In this document: positions 53,815 through 61,782 of the stretch, piece after piece
Numbering within the stretch: the first letter of the stretch is position 1
Layout: each line of letters opens with the position of its first letter
Source: Clostridium porci
Lineage (GTDB): Bacteria > Bacillota > Clostridia > Lachnospirales > Lachnospiraceae
Direction of reading: 5' to 3'
Assembly (NCBI RefSeq): GCF_009696375.1
Contig: NZ_VUMD01000008.1
Location: 164,417-228,416 of the forward strand
Length of the DNA stretch: 64,000 nt
Notes under the pieces: model-generated
Database searches by the model: none
Told to the model about the DNA's origin: nothing
The model's input: only the letters and a program-made list of their open reading frames with translations
Translations under genes and position numbers: made by a program

Positions 53815-53970
53815 TTATTTATATGTGGTTCCTGTCCGCCAAATCAAGGGTTAGCCCACAGCTTCCTTCCGATTCCACCTCATGATGGATACCCTTGCCA
53901 TTCAGCTATCCATTTCCCACTACCTGGGCATGTTCGGGACTTGCATCCATTAGAGCCCGTCCATGGTGGA
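53815..53970 (-). mobile_element. Group II intron fragment (domain I)
   Basis: On the minus strand the region reads like conserved domain I of bacterial group II introns: GATGCAAGTCCCGAAC, then GTAGTGGGAA, GAATGGCAAGGGTATCC, GAGGTGGAATCGGAAGG, and GGACAGGAACC followed by CACATATAA. No intron-encoded reverse transcriptase and no domains V-VI are seen nearby, so it is a short relic placed right behind the sodA terminator. Confidence 0.65.
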
Positions 53971-53972
53971 AG

Positions 53973-54003
53973 AAAAACGGCATAGTCCCTTTGACTATGC
54001 CGC
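53973..54003 (-). terminator. Terminator of sodA
   Basis: GCGGCATAGTC-type stem (GCATAGTC/GACTATGC extended by CG pairs) with loop AAAGG and five T on the minus strand. Confidence 0.9.
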
Positions 54004-54057
54004 ATGCTGTAACCATAATTATTATTAAAGCACCTGTCCTATTCTCTCTTTATTAAG

Positions 54058-54687
54058 TCAATCTTCTTCTCTGCCTGCTAATCCTTTAAGCCTTTCTCTA
54101 ACTGCATTCCAGTTTACGACATTAAACCAATTATCAATATAATCTCCTCTAAGATTTTGATACTTAAGATAATAGGCATGCTCCCAAACATCCAGAGGAA
54201 GAATTGGATACGCACCAGCTGACAAAGGATTATCCTGATTGGGAAGAGCAAATATTTTCAGGCTTCCAGAAGAATCTGCCGACATCCAGGCAAATCCTGA
54301 ACCAAACTGTCCCAGAGCCGCAGCCTTCATCTCCTTTTTCCACTTATCCTCCCCTCCGAAAGCTTCAGCAATCTCATCAGGAATCTGCTGACCTGCAGGA
54401 GCCATCATATCAAAGAAAAGAGCATGGTTATATACGCCGCCTCCGTTATTCCTTACAGCAGCTCTAATTGCATCAGGAAGCTCCTCCAGCCCGGACAAAA
54501 GCTGCTCAAGGGTTCTTGAATGATATTCGGGATACCCTTCAATAGCTTTATTTAAATTATCAACATAGGTTTTCAAATGCTTGTCATGGTGATAATGCAT
54601 GGTTTCTTTGTCTATATAAGGCTCCAGTGCATCATAAGCATAGGGAAGCGGTGGAAGTTCAAAGGGGTAGGTTGCATTTAAAATCAT
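54058..54687 (-). CDS. sodA: Superoxide dismutase (Fe/Mn family)
   Basis: 209 residues from ATG 54687 with GGAGG; a longer frame to 54735 is not supported. Metal ligands: His in ETMHYHHDKHL (about 27), His in GVYNHALFFDMM (about 80), and Asp/His in LDVWEHAYYLKY (about 165-169). Detoxifies superoxide in the cytoplasm. The sequence does not settle Fe versus Mn. Monocistronic. Confidence 0.95.
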   Translation of the reverse strand: MILNATYPFELPPLPYAYDALEPYIDKETMHYHHDKHLKTYVDNLNKAIEGYPEYHSRTLEQLLSGLEELPDAIRAAVRNNGGGVYNHALFFDMMAPAGQQIPDEIAEAFGGEDKWKKEMKAAALGQFGSGFAWMSADSSGSLKIFALPNQDNPLSAGAYPILPLDVWEHAYYLKYQNLRGDYIDNWFNVVNWNAVRERLKGLAGREED

Positions 54688-54948
54688 AGTATATTCCTCC
54701 AATCTGTCCAATAGACAATCCTCACACCTTTCCATTAATTATGGAAAAGTAAAAAACAAATTAGCGTACACTAACTTTTTTAATAGTATACCATAACTTC
54801 CAAACAATTCTATGTTGCATTTGCAACATATTTTACTTTATCCGAACGATCGATGTTGACACTTTCTTGTTCTGCTATTAAGTCATTTAGAACCATGCTT
54901 TTAGTTTAGAGATATGCTATCACATTTCTATTTTGTATTAGACAATCC

Positions 54949-56703
54949 TTATTTTTCTCTTGTTTTGATTCTCCTCTTTACATCTTCGATAAAGTCATCC
55001 AGCTGTGCCGTTCCTAGATCTCCCTTATCCCTGCTTCTGACCGTAATGGCGCCCCCGGCAGCCTCCTTCTCGCCCAGAACCAGCATATAGGGAACCTTCT
55101 CTAGTTGAGCCTGACGAATCTTATATCCAACCTTCTCATCCTTGTAATCAAGCTCTACACGGATACCTGCTTTCTTTAGCTTCTCATATACCCCTGCGGC
55201 ATAATCCATGGATTTCTCCGATACAGGGATTACCTTTACCTGGACCGGAGCCAGCCAAACAGGGAACTTACCTGCAAAATGCTCAATGAGTATCCCAATA
55301 AAGCGCTCGATAGAACCAAAGCATACACGGTGAATCATAATCGGCCGCTTCTTGGAACCATCCTCAGCTGTATATTCCAGCTCAAATCTTTGAGGCATCT
55401 GAAAATCCAGCTGAATCGTGCCACACTGCCAGGTTCTTCCCAGAGAATCCCTTAAATGAAAATCTATCTTGGGACCGTAAAATGCTCCGTCTCCTTCATT
55501 TACAATATACGAAAGGCCCATGTCCTCCAGAGCCTTTTTCAAGCCATTTGTAGCCAGCTCCCAGTCCTCGTCAGAACCCATGGAATCCTCAGGCCGTGTG
55601 GACAGCTCCACAAAATATTCAAAACCAAATTGTGTATAAACCTCATTGATCAGCTTTGTTACACCCTTGATCTCATCCTCTATTTGATCATCTCTCATAA
55701 AGATATGGGCGTCGTCCTGGGTAAAGCAGCGTACGCGCATAAGACCGTGAAGCTGTCCGCTCTTCTCATGACGGTGAACCAATCCCAGCTCACCTACACG
55801 CAAAGGCAACTCACGGTAAGAATGAGGCTGATTTTTATATACCAGCATACCGCCTGGACAGTTCATTGGTTTAACCGCAAAATCCTCTTCATCAATAAGC
55901 GTAGTGTACATATTATCCTTATAATGATCCCAATGCCCAGAATTCTCCCATAGCTTACGGCTTAAAATAATAGGAGTGGAAACCTCCTGATATCCATCTC
56001 TGTAATGGATCTCACGCCAGTAGTCAATCAGAGTGTTTTTCAGAGTCATTCCCTTTGAAAGGAAGAATGGGAAGCCTGGTCCTTCCTCCACAAACATAAA
56101 CAATCCCAGTTCCTTACCCAGCTTTCTGTGATCCCGTTTCTTAGCCTCCTCCATCATAGTCAGATATGCTTCCAGATCTGCCTTATTTGCAAAAGCTGTA
56201 CCATAAATTCTAGTAAGCATTTTATTCTTCTCGCTGCCTCTCCAGTATGCGCCTGCAATACTGGTAAGCTTAAATGCCTTAACTCCCTTGGTATACATAA
56301 TATGAGGGCCTGCACACAGATCTACAAATTCGCCCTGCTGATAAAAGCTTATGGTTTCCTCCTCTGGAAGATCCTCTATCAGCTCCACCTTATATTGCTC
56401 AGATTTATCCCTCATGAAATCTAAGGCTTCCTGTCTTGGAAGTACAAAGGGCTTAATAGGAAGATTCTCCTTTACAATTTTGGACATCTCCTCCTCCAAC
56501 TTCTCTAAATCCTCCGGTGTAAAGCCTCCCTCTCTGTCGAAATCGTAATAAAATCCGTCATCAATAGCAGGTCCGATAGCCAGCTTTGTCTCAGGATACA
56601 GTCTTTTTACAGCCTGAGCCAGTACATGGGATGCAGTGTGGCGAATGGCCCTTAACTCATCCCCGGCCTCTTGAACACTTCCATCAGGTAAAATAATCTT
56701 CAT
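54949..56703 (-). CDS. thrS: Threonyl-tRNA synthetase lacking the TGS domain
   Basis: 584 residues from ATG 56703, against about 640 for most bacterial ThrS. Only the first strand of the TGS domain is left (MKIILPDGSVQEAG), joined straight to the N2 editing domain (RHTASHVLAQAVKRLYP, and the HxxxH...C site with CAGPH). The class II core is complete: HRHEKSGQLHGLMRVRCF, QDDAHIF, and motif 3 with GSIERFIGILIEH; then the anticodon-binding domain. Controlled by the T-box upstream. Confidence 0.95.
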   Translation of the reverse strand: MKIILPDGSVQEAGDELRAIRHTASHVLAQAVKRLYPETKLAIGPAIDDGFYYDFDREGGFTPEDLEKLEEEMSKIVKENLPIKPFVLPRQEALDFMRDKSEQYKVELIEDLPEEETISFYQQGEFVDLCAGPHIMYTKGVKAFKLTSIAGAYWRGSEKNKMLTRIYGTAFANKADLEAYLTMMEEAKKRDHRKLGKELGLFMFVEEGPGFPFFLSKGMTLKNTLIDYWREIHYRDGYQEVSTPIILSRKLWENSGHWDHYKDNMYTTLIDEEDFAVKPMNCPGGMLVYKNQPHSYRELPLRVGELGLVHRHEKSGQLHGLMRVRCFTQDDAHIFMRDDQIEDEIKGVTKLINEVYTQFGFEYFVELSTRPEDSMGSDEDWELATNGLKKALEDMGLSYIVNEGDGAFYGPKIDFHLRDSLGRTWQCGTIQLDFQMPQRFELEYTAEDGSKKRPIMIHRVCFGSIERFIGILIEHFAGKFPVWLAPVQVKVIPVSEKSMDYAAGVYEKLKKAGIRVELDYKDEKVGYKIRQAQLEKVPYMLVLGEKEAAGGAITVRSRDKGDLGTAQLDDFIEDVKRRIKTREK

Positions 56704-56738
56704 AATCAATCTCCTTTTCTTTTCTGAATATTTAAGAT

Positions 56739-56900
56739 AATTGTGAAATTCTGAAAGCCTTATAAAACCTAGCTTTTTTAAACCTTTTTTATTTCTCTCC
56801 TCACCAAATTATAGATTTTTATGTGTCCTGCACAAAATTTTACAGTTTAGCTTTCATTTCTATGCAAAATATAAAGTCTGGTTAGTGAATTTCACAATTA
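56739..56900 (-). repeat. Distant inverted repeat in the thrS leader
   Basis: AATTGTGAAATTC (56739-56751) and GAATTTCACAATT (56887-56899) are perfect inverted repeats about 135 bp apart, extendable by one pair. CTGAATATTT also occurs twice in direct orientation (56724-56733, 56906-56915). The enclosed part holds a second promoter. Confidence 0.6.
56808..56835 (-). promoter_or_regulatory. Possible internal thrS promoter downstream of the T-box
   Basis: Minus strand TTGTGC (56835-56830), 16-bp spacer, perfect TATAAT (56813-56808). It would give thrS transcription that bypasses the T-box terminator. Confidence 0.4.
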
Positions 56901-56959
56901 CCTATCTGAATATTTTCTGAAATATGCCAGGAGCATGTCCTTAACAACCTAGGAGAGAC

Positions 56960-57208
56960 AAAAAACCCCTGGACATATTTCTTGTCCAAGGGTGCATATA
57001 CACGGTTCCACCTTGTGTTTCACTCAATTAGCCCTTAACGCGGGGTACGGTATCATTTCCCTGCGCTATCTACACAGTTCCCTGATACAGCTCAGGACTG
57101 GTCTTCATCAATCTTCGGTATGCGTTCCTTCCACCTTAGGGTCCGCTCTCTGGTTACCTCACGATTCATTACTGGTTCCTTCAACGCCTTTTTATTGCAT
57201 CTCTGCTG
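56960..57208 (-). ncRNA. T-box leader of thrS (tRNA-Thr sensing)
   Basis: The T-box motif AAGGTGGAACCGTG (57014-57001) precedes a strong terminator (GGACA/TGTCC-centred stem, 56961-56994, then six T). Upstream is a stem I region with AGAGAGCGGACC and an ACC triplet (57119-57117) that fits a threonine specifier codon. Uncharged tRNA-Thr would pair with the specifier and the T-box bulge and allow read-through into thrS. Confidence 0.88.
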
Positions 57209-57214
57209 ATCTTG

Positions 57215-57242
57215 ATTATAACATCTGATCAGGATTTGTCAA
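57215..57242 (-). promoter_or_regulatory. Promoter of the thrS T-box transcript
   Basis: Minus strand perfect TTGACA (57242-57237), 16-bp spacer, perfect TATAAT (57220-57215). Confidence 0.85.
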
Positions 57243-57381
57243 GACCGGCGCTGGCTTTTATTACAATAAACCCATTAGTAGCTGCATCTTGGTTTATGTT
57301 ATTTGATCAAGCAAAAGCTAATCTCATTTACTGTCTATCTATTTCTCCGTTTGTCATTTAAATAATTATATACTGGCCGGT

Positions 57382-57454
57382 TTATCCAAACTTTTTAATC
57401 CTTCATTTATATTTATCCACAATTTGCTTCTGTTTTTTTCATTGATGTGGATAA
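57382..57454. other. DnaA boxes upstream of the DUF3842 gene
   Basis: TTATCCACA (57413-57421) and, inverted, TGTGGATAA (57446-57454) are perfect DnaA boxes; TTATCCAAA (57382-57390) differs by one base. Confidence 0.5.
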
Positions 57455-57521
57455 CATTTACTTTTTTCTCTAATTCTGTTAAAATAAATTTTTAGAAAAT
57501 CATCAGAGAGGATGAAAATTA

Positions 57522-57935
57522 ATGAAAATAGTGATTATAGACGGTCAGGGAGGCAGAATGGGAAAATCCATTATTGAGCAGCTTCACTCTCTCTATCCGG
57601 AGCTGGAACTTTATGGCATAGGAAGCAACAGCATTGCTACCTCCGCTATGCTTAAAGCAGGAGCAGCCTACGGATCTACCGGGGAGAACCCTGTTATTGT
57701 TAATGTCCAGGATGCAGATATTATAATTGGACCTGTGGGAATCGTTATGGCTAATTCCCTTCTGGGAGAAATCACTCCTGCTATGGCCACAGCCATCAGC
57801 TCCAGCAAAGCATACAAGATACTTATACCTGTAAACCGCTGCAACCATTACATTGTAGGCTGTCAGAATCTTAGCCTGTCAGATTACATCAATATGGTAT
57901 GTGAGGAAGTAAGAAAGGAAGTAAAGCTCCAGTGA
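57522..57935 (+). CDS. DUF3842 family protein
   Basis: 137 residues, Rossmann-like: KIVIIDGQGGRMGKSIIEQL (about 2-21) followed by GIGSNSIATSAMLKAGA and a late C-terminal pair of cysteines (RCNHYIVGCQN). The family is of unknown function and common in clostridia. ATG 57522 has GAGAGG upstream. The next gene overlaps by four bases. Confidence 0.78.
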   Translation: MKIVIIDGQGGRMGKSIIEQLHSLYPELELYGIGSNSIATSAMLKAGAAYGSTGENPVIVNVQDADIIIGPVGIVMANSLLGEITPAMATAISSSKAYKILIPVNRCNHYIVGCQNLSLSDYINMVCEEVRKEVKLQ

Positions 57936-58165
57936 GAACTGTAGAATTTAAAATGGAACGCCAGGGTCTGGTAAAAGAAGGAGATCGTGTAAAAATTGTC
58001 GAACGGGAAGGAACCAGCAGCTACAGCTATATTATTGATCCGGCTGTGGCTATGTCAGGATGCTTTGCAGCCAGGGATCGTATAAAGTCAGAATACGGAA
58101 TAGTAAAAGAAATCCGTGAAAACTCCAGAGGTTTTTATGTAATCGTAGATTTGGATGAAGAATAA
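57932..58165 (+). CDS. Small conserved-looking protein, 77 residues
   Basis: Starts at GTG 57932, overlapping the stop of the DUF3842 gene (GTGA). Basic-acidic mix with VKEGDRVKIVEREGTSSYSY and a short alternating strand pattern up to FYVIVDLDEE, suggesting a small beta-barrel. No signal or membrane helix. I do not recognise the family; tight coupling suggests it works with the DUF3842 protein. Confidence 0.6.
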   Translation: MRTVEFKMERQGLVKEGDRVKIVEREGTSSYSYIIDPAVAMSGCFAARDRIKSEYGIVKEIRENSRGFYVIVDLDEE

Positions 58166-58210
58166 TTTTAATATATTAATCAAACGAGGATTTATCTGCC
58201 TCTAATAGGG

Positions 58211-58281
58211 TTTTGGGGAAAAATTCCAAAGATTATGTAAATCTCGAAACTGATGCAAGATAAATGAGGTTCTCCCCAAAA
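58211..58281. repeat. TTTTGGGGA inverted repeat
   Basis: TTTTGGGGA (58211-58219) and TCCCCAAAA (58273-58281), perfect, next to the IS3 remnant. Possibly a decayed element end. Confidence 0.4.
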
Positions 58282-58318
58282 GTCATACTTTATTAGCGGG
58301 ACAGTTTGGGCTGTTTCG

Positions 58319-58450
58319 CTATTTCTGTACAACCAAGAGTTTGCGTCTGTATTGTACAGGACTCATCCATCCCCATTTCTCTTTCATTCCATATTCGTTG
58401 CAGTATTTGATATACTGTTCTATTGCGAATTTCAATTCTTCGCAGCTATA
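58319..58450 (-). pseudogene. IS3-family OrfB transposase remnant
   Basis: About 42 codons on the minus strand encode the C-terminal end of an IS3-type integrase: AIEQYIKYCNEYGMKEKWGW then MSPVQYRRKL and a stop at 58319. The DDE core is absent. It lies directly beside an IS200 remnant. Confidence 0.75.
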
Positions 58451-58499
58451 TTATACAACACTGTAATAACAATTAAACCATTTATTTCCAAAAAAATCA

Positions 58500-58645
58500 G
58501 TTATCGAACAGTGTCTCAAAATACTGGTTTATTCCGTTTTAGCCACTATATCCTTAACTCGTTGCCTCCCTTCAAAAGGAGTTTATATTACTAGCTCCTT
58601 TGAAGGGATTCTCATACTCATTTACACTCAGCTTATCATTGCTTA
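58500..58645 (-). pseudogene. IS200-type TnpA C-terminal remnant, copy 2
   Basis: The minus strand near 58635-58580 encodes KLSVNEYENPFKG, the same C-terminus as the remnant at 36450-36665, and is followed by a related palindromic right end (CTCCCTTCAAAAGGAG, and CTCCTTTGAAGGGA). Only the element's right end survives. Confidence 0.7.
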
Positions 58646-58647
58646 AT

Positions 58648-60450
58648 TTAACCTAAAGGAATAATCTCTACCACATCTTCCGTTTCCTTGGGTACCACCG
58701 TAGACGCTGTTGTATCCCCCTTAGGTCCTTCCGTACTGATAACCGGATCTCTGTTCATTGGAGGATAAATGGGCGCAACTGTTTTTTCCTGCTGGGTGGG
58801 AGCTGAAGATTCATGCGGCTCTATCGTCATGCCTTCTCCTTCACCCCTATCTACCCTTGTTCCTTCCTCCATCTGATTCTCCTCTGTCATAAGCAGACTA
58901 CGCACAGAAGCATCCAGTTCAACCCCTTTACTCCAAAGGGTACTGATTATACCTTCAGTCCTGCTCCAACTGCAGTCCTGCCATTGAGCCGTCAGCTTGC
59001 CATTCTTCACCATCACCAGCTGCAATCTGTCATTTCCATTTACATACCTCCCGGTTCTCACTTCTTTGTCTTCAATTTTATAAATACTTCCACTTAAGGT
59101 AATTGCAACTACCTCTCCATAGGCTTGATTCCAAAAATCAGGATAATACTCACCGTAAATTTCTCCCTCATCTTCATAATAATACATTACTTCTATAGAT
59201 CCCGGAAATTGATCTGAAACTTTCTGCTTATTTTCCCCTTCCAGACTGCTCTTGAATATTTGACTGTACCACTGACCACGTTCATCCTTATCCACATAAG
59301 CGCTAAAATAAATCTCCTTATCCACAATACAGTAGCTTTGTACACCGTAAGGCTCCTTAATTATTAACTTGCCTCCCTCCTGATTCTTAATACTGACAGC
59401 AGAATGATTCCCACTTCCACTAAGATAAAAGATCTTTCCGTCAATCACAGGCTGCGCCCGTTCAACTGACATAATTCTTCCGTCACTCTGGATCTTATAC
59501 ATTCGGTCACCAAGGGTAATGCTGTCTCCTGTCTCGGAAACAGCAGGCTTACCATCCTCATCCACCAGATAGCAGGCGTCATTTTCTATTATAACAGAAT
59601 ATCTGTCATCTCCTGTAGCATACTCAGTTCCTGAGGAAGCTGTGTAAATCTTTCCCCCTTGAGCATAAAATATCATATTATCCACAACAAGATAGCCATC
59701 TACATTATCTGCTACCAATTCCTTTTTATTGCTTCCCGGTATCATTCGAAACAGCTTATTACACAGAGCATATTCATTCTGGTCTAGAAAAGATAACTGA
59801 CTTTCCTCCACCTTTGGAAGAAAGTACAGATAATCCCCATAGGCCTTCATTGAGTCCTTTGTAGTCCTTTCAGGATTTGAAGCATTTCCCAGAACCTTTA
59901 TTTTGTTCTCTACTGCCTTCCTATACTGAATCACCCTAAATGGACTGTTATTTCCCTCCTCCTGTTCCTGAAGAAAGCACCAAAAAGCATTTGTCTTTAC
60001 CAAGCTGTCCAAATTTTCTCCAGTCGACTCCGGAACAAAGTTCCAGTCCCTCTGTATGTTTTGAAGATAACCCTTTGTATCGTGAAGTGTAAAAATTTGT
60101 CCCTCCTGCTTTAACTCTCCTGTAACCATATAGCCTTTATCCCCAAAATAGTAGAGATATCCGTCTATATTCAACCACTGATTTTGTGCATACTCATTCT
60201 TCTTTAGAAGATACTTCCATCCCCTATCTGTCTCATTCCATCCAATCCCTTCTTCCTTTTTTACCTCTATGTCAATGACAGGTGATTCTTCTTTTTTTGT
60301 AAACTCCAAATTTTCATAATCACTTTTTATTTTGCCAATGACATTAATCACCGTATAAATCGCAGCTATCATTACTATAGCTGCCGCTAATATGAGGAAT
60401 ATACTTTTTACATCTGATTTCTTTTTTGGTCTTCTACGCCTGCTATCCAT
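58648..60450 (-). CDS. Membrane-anchored extracellular beta-propeller-like protein
   Basis: 600 residues. A basic cytoplasmic start (MDSRRRRPKKKSD), one membrane helix (about 17-40), then a large outer domain. Residues about 68-110 (GWNETDRGWKYLLKK...GYLYYFGDKGYMVTGE) resemble choline/cell-wall-binding repeats. The middle has many YLVVDNMIFYAQGGKIYT-like strands, as in DUF5050-type propellers. The last 90 residues are Pro/Thr/Glu-rich. ATG 60450 follows GAGG. Function unknown; a surface or wall-associated role is likely. Confidence 0.65.
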   Translation of the reverse strand: MDSRRRRPKKKSDVKSIFLILAAAIVMIAAIYTVINVIGKIKSDYENLEFTKKEESPVIDIEVKKEEGIGWNETDRGWKYLLKKNEYAQNQWLNIDGYLYYFGDKGYMVTGELKQEGQIFTLHDTKGYLQNIQRDWNFVPESTGENLDSLVKTNAFWCFLQEQEEGNNSPFRVIQYRKAVENKIKVLGNASNPERTTKDSMKAYGDYLYFLPKVEESQLSFLDQNEYALCNKLFRMIPGSNKKELVADNVDGYLVVDNMIFYAQGGKIYTASSGTEYATGDDRYSVIIENDACYLVDEDGKPAVSETGDSITLGDRMYKIQSDGRIMSVERAQPVIDGKIFYLSGSGNHSAVSIKNQEGGKLIIKEPYGVQSYCIVDKEIYFSAYVDKDERGQWYSQIFKSSLEGENKQKVSDQFPGSIEVMYYYEDEGEIYGEYYPDFWNQAYGEVVAITLSGSIYKIEDKEVRTGRYVNGNDRLQLVMVKNGKLTAQWQDCSWSRTEGIISTLWSKGVELDASVRSLLMTEENQMEEGTRVDRGEGEGMTIEPHESSAPTQQEKTVAPIYPPMNRDPVISTEGPKGDTTASTVVPKETEDVVEIIPLG

Positions 60451-60560
60451 CTATTTTACCTCTTAATATTAATATATCTGATGATTTAAATTTTATTTAT
60501 AGTATCAAAATTCTTTCTTTTTTACAATAAAGGAAACCTTACAAAATAAAAAAAGCATCT

Positions 60561-60584
60561 ATCCTACCAAGATAAATGTTTCTC
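60561..60584 (-). other. Decayed terminator of the displaced tRNA copy
   Basis: The region AAAAAAAGCATCTATC...GATAAATG corresponds, with mismatches, to the intact terminator at 63167-63200 and lies in the same place relative to the pseudo-tRNA-Phe. Confidence 0.55.
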
Positions 60585-60586
60585 AT

Positions 60587-60659
60587 GCCTAAAGTTGGAA
60601 TCAAACCAACGACACAAGGATTTTCAGTCCTCTCCTCTACCAACTAAGCTATCTGGACA
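60587..60659 (-). pseudogene. Pseudo-tRNA-Phe
   Basis: Clear homologue of tRNA-Phe at 63204-63276 including anticodon GAA, but with substitutions that break the acceptor (C-to-T and G-to-A), D-stem and T-stem pairs. It is most probably not functional. Confidence 0.75.
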
Positions 60660-60665
60660 TCTGAT

Positions 60666-60712
60666 AAGCATGCCGGGATTCGAACCCGGAACAACTTGAT
60701 TTAAAATTAAAA
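60666..60712 (-). pseudogene. Truncated tRNA-Lys(TTT), 3' half only
   Basis: Matches the 3' half of tRNA-Lys(TTT) (63283-63355): acceptor 3' strand, T-arm GGGATTCGAACCC and ACAACTTGATT, then identity ends at the anticodon loop. This edge is a likely attachment site. Confidence 0.75.
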
Positions 60713-60765
60713 TATATTATGTATTGTCCTATTATTGTTTTATTTTATTCTTAAGGAGGTATTAT

Positions 60766-60915
60766 ATGAGGACTAATTTTGGAAAAAGAAAAGGTGGATA
60801 TGTAAAAAAGCCTAAAGCACGTTTGTCTTTGTGGGTTTTGCAGGAATTTTATGACCGTCTGGAAGCGGATTCTAACCGCTATGGCATTATAAAAACTGTA
60901 TGGTTCAGAAAATGA
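60766..60915 (+). CDS. Small basic protein of the integrated element, unknown
   Basis: 49 residues, starts MRTNFGKRKGGYVKKP, with AAGGAGG six bases upstream of ATG 60766. It is probably a truncated gene: sequence after its stop (60916-61080) reads in other frames as a broken continuation (for example GIPLAFGILSAFLL). Family not recognised. Confidence 0.4.
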   Translation: MRTNFGKRKGGYVKKPKARLSLWVLQEFYDRLEADSNRYGIIKTVWFRK

Positions 60916-61092
60916 TTCTTAATTATTATCGCTCTCTTGACGTGTCTCTATCAACTGCCAGAAAACGCTAGGTATACCCTTGGCCTTCGGTATTCTTTCG
61001 GCGTTTCTGCTCTGATTTGTAACACATGGTTGTAGTGGCTCCGGCTTGGCCTGGAATTTACTGAGGCAAGAATTGTGTTATATAGTAATAAT

Positions 61093-61119
61093 ATATCCCC
61101 GGTATAGTGCCGGGGATAT
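61093..61119 (-). terminator. Hairpin behind the coiled-coil gene
   Basis: ATATCCCCGG (61093-61102) pairs perfectly with CCGGGGATAT (61110-61119); seven-base loop. The minus-strand tail is AT-rich rather than a T run. Confidence 0.55.
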
Positions 61120-61124
61120 TGCTG

Positions 61125-61376
61125 TTATTGGGCTTTTGGTAATATGCCTTTGGCTTCCAGGACTTCTACTAGTGTGTCTATGTCCTGCCTGGTTTCTCTG
61201 AATCCTTTTTTCATTTGGTATTCTAGGTTGTCGATTCTATTGTTTAGATTACTGATGCGGTTGTCAAGATTTCCTATGTCGTTTTCTACGTTTCCTAGGC
61301 GGTTGTTGATTTTATCTAATTTAAGGTTGATTGGTTCTAATAGCTGTCTCATTGCTTCAATCGTCTCATTATCCAT
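61125..61376 (-). CDS. Short coiled-coil protein
   Basis: 83 residues. Residues about 15-60 are heptads with repeated (D/N)-N-R-I units: INNRLGNVENDIGNLDNRI, SNLNNRIDNLEYQMKKG. Such proteins are frequent in clostridial mobile elements and phages; no function is known to me. AAGGAGG precedes ATG 61376. It lies just downstream of the Arc-type repressor gene on the same strand. Confidence 0.65.
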   Translation of the reverse strand: MDNETIEAMRQLLEPINLKLDKINNRLGNVENDIGNLDNRISNLNNRIDNLEYQMKKGFRETRQDIDTLVEVLEAKGILPKAQ

Positions 61377-61404
61377 TTTTATGCCCTCCTTGATATATTT
61401 TGCT

Positions 61405-61575
61405 TTAGGCCTTTAAAACTGCTTCTTGTTCATTCTGGTGCGTTTTAAAGCTATTAATATTACTCTTTTTTTGTTTTTTTATTACTATATCTGCGGCTGC
61501 TTCTCCCACTGCCACTCCGGATACTATTTTTAGGCCTTTTATAATTGCGTTTTCCTTGTTTGACTTTTCTTCAAT
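61405..61575 (-). pseudogene. Continuation of the Arc-type gene beyond an amber codon
   Basis: Directly after the TAG at 61578-61576 the same frame stays open for 56 codons (IEEKSNKENAIIKGLKIVSG, then VAVGEAAADIVIKKQKK and more) to TAA 61405. No start codon or ribosome site begins it. It is best read as the former C-terminal half of the repressor gene. Confidence 0.55.
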
Positions 61576-61737
61576 CTAAATTTCCCCGTGTTCCTGTTCA
61601 TATGATTTTATTCTTTGTTTGATTAGATATACTATTTCTTGTGTGCTACTTCTTTCGTTTTCACTTTCTATATATGCTATTTTGTCTAATATTTCTTGTT
61701 CTGCTCTTATTACAAATTGTGGTTTTTTAGAAGGCAT
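61576..61737 (-). CDS. Arc-type ribbon-helix-helix repressor
   Basis: 53 residues to an amber stop. MPSKKPQFVIRAEQEILDKI followed by AYIESENERSSTQEIVYLIK is the Arc/MetJ fold: a beta strand that enters the major groove (KPQFVIR) and two helices. GAGG lies before ATG 61737. Two TGCTAGCA palindromes 46-87 bp upstream are candidate operators, so it is likely autoregulated. The DNA-binding domain is complete before the stop. Confidence 0.75.
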   Translation of the reverse strand: MPSKKPQFVIRAEQEILDKIAYIESENERSSTQEIVYLIKQRIKSYEQEHGEI

Positions 61738-61782
61738 TCTTATTAATCCTCTTTATTTTACAAGAATAATTAAGTTTCACTT

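Noticed and set aside
53800..53985. 61-residue plus-strand ORF behind sodA
   Set aside because: It is antisense to the group II intron fragment and the sodA terminator; no ribosome site.
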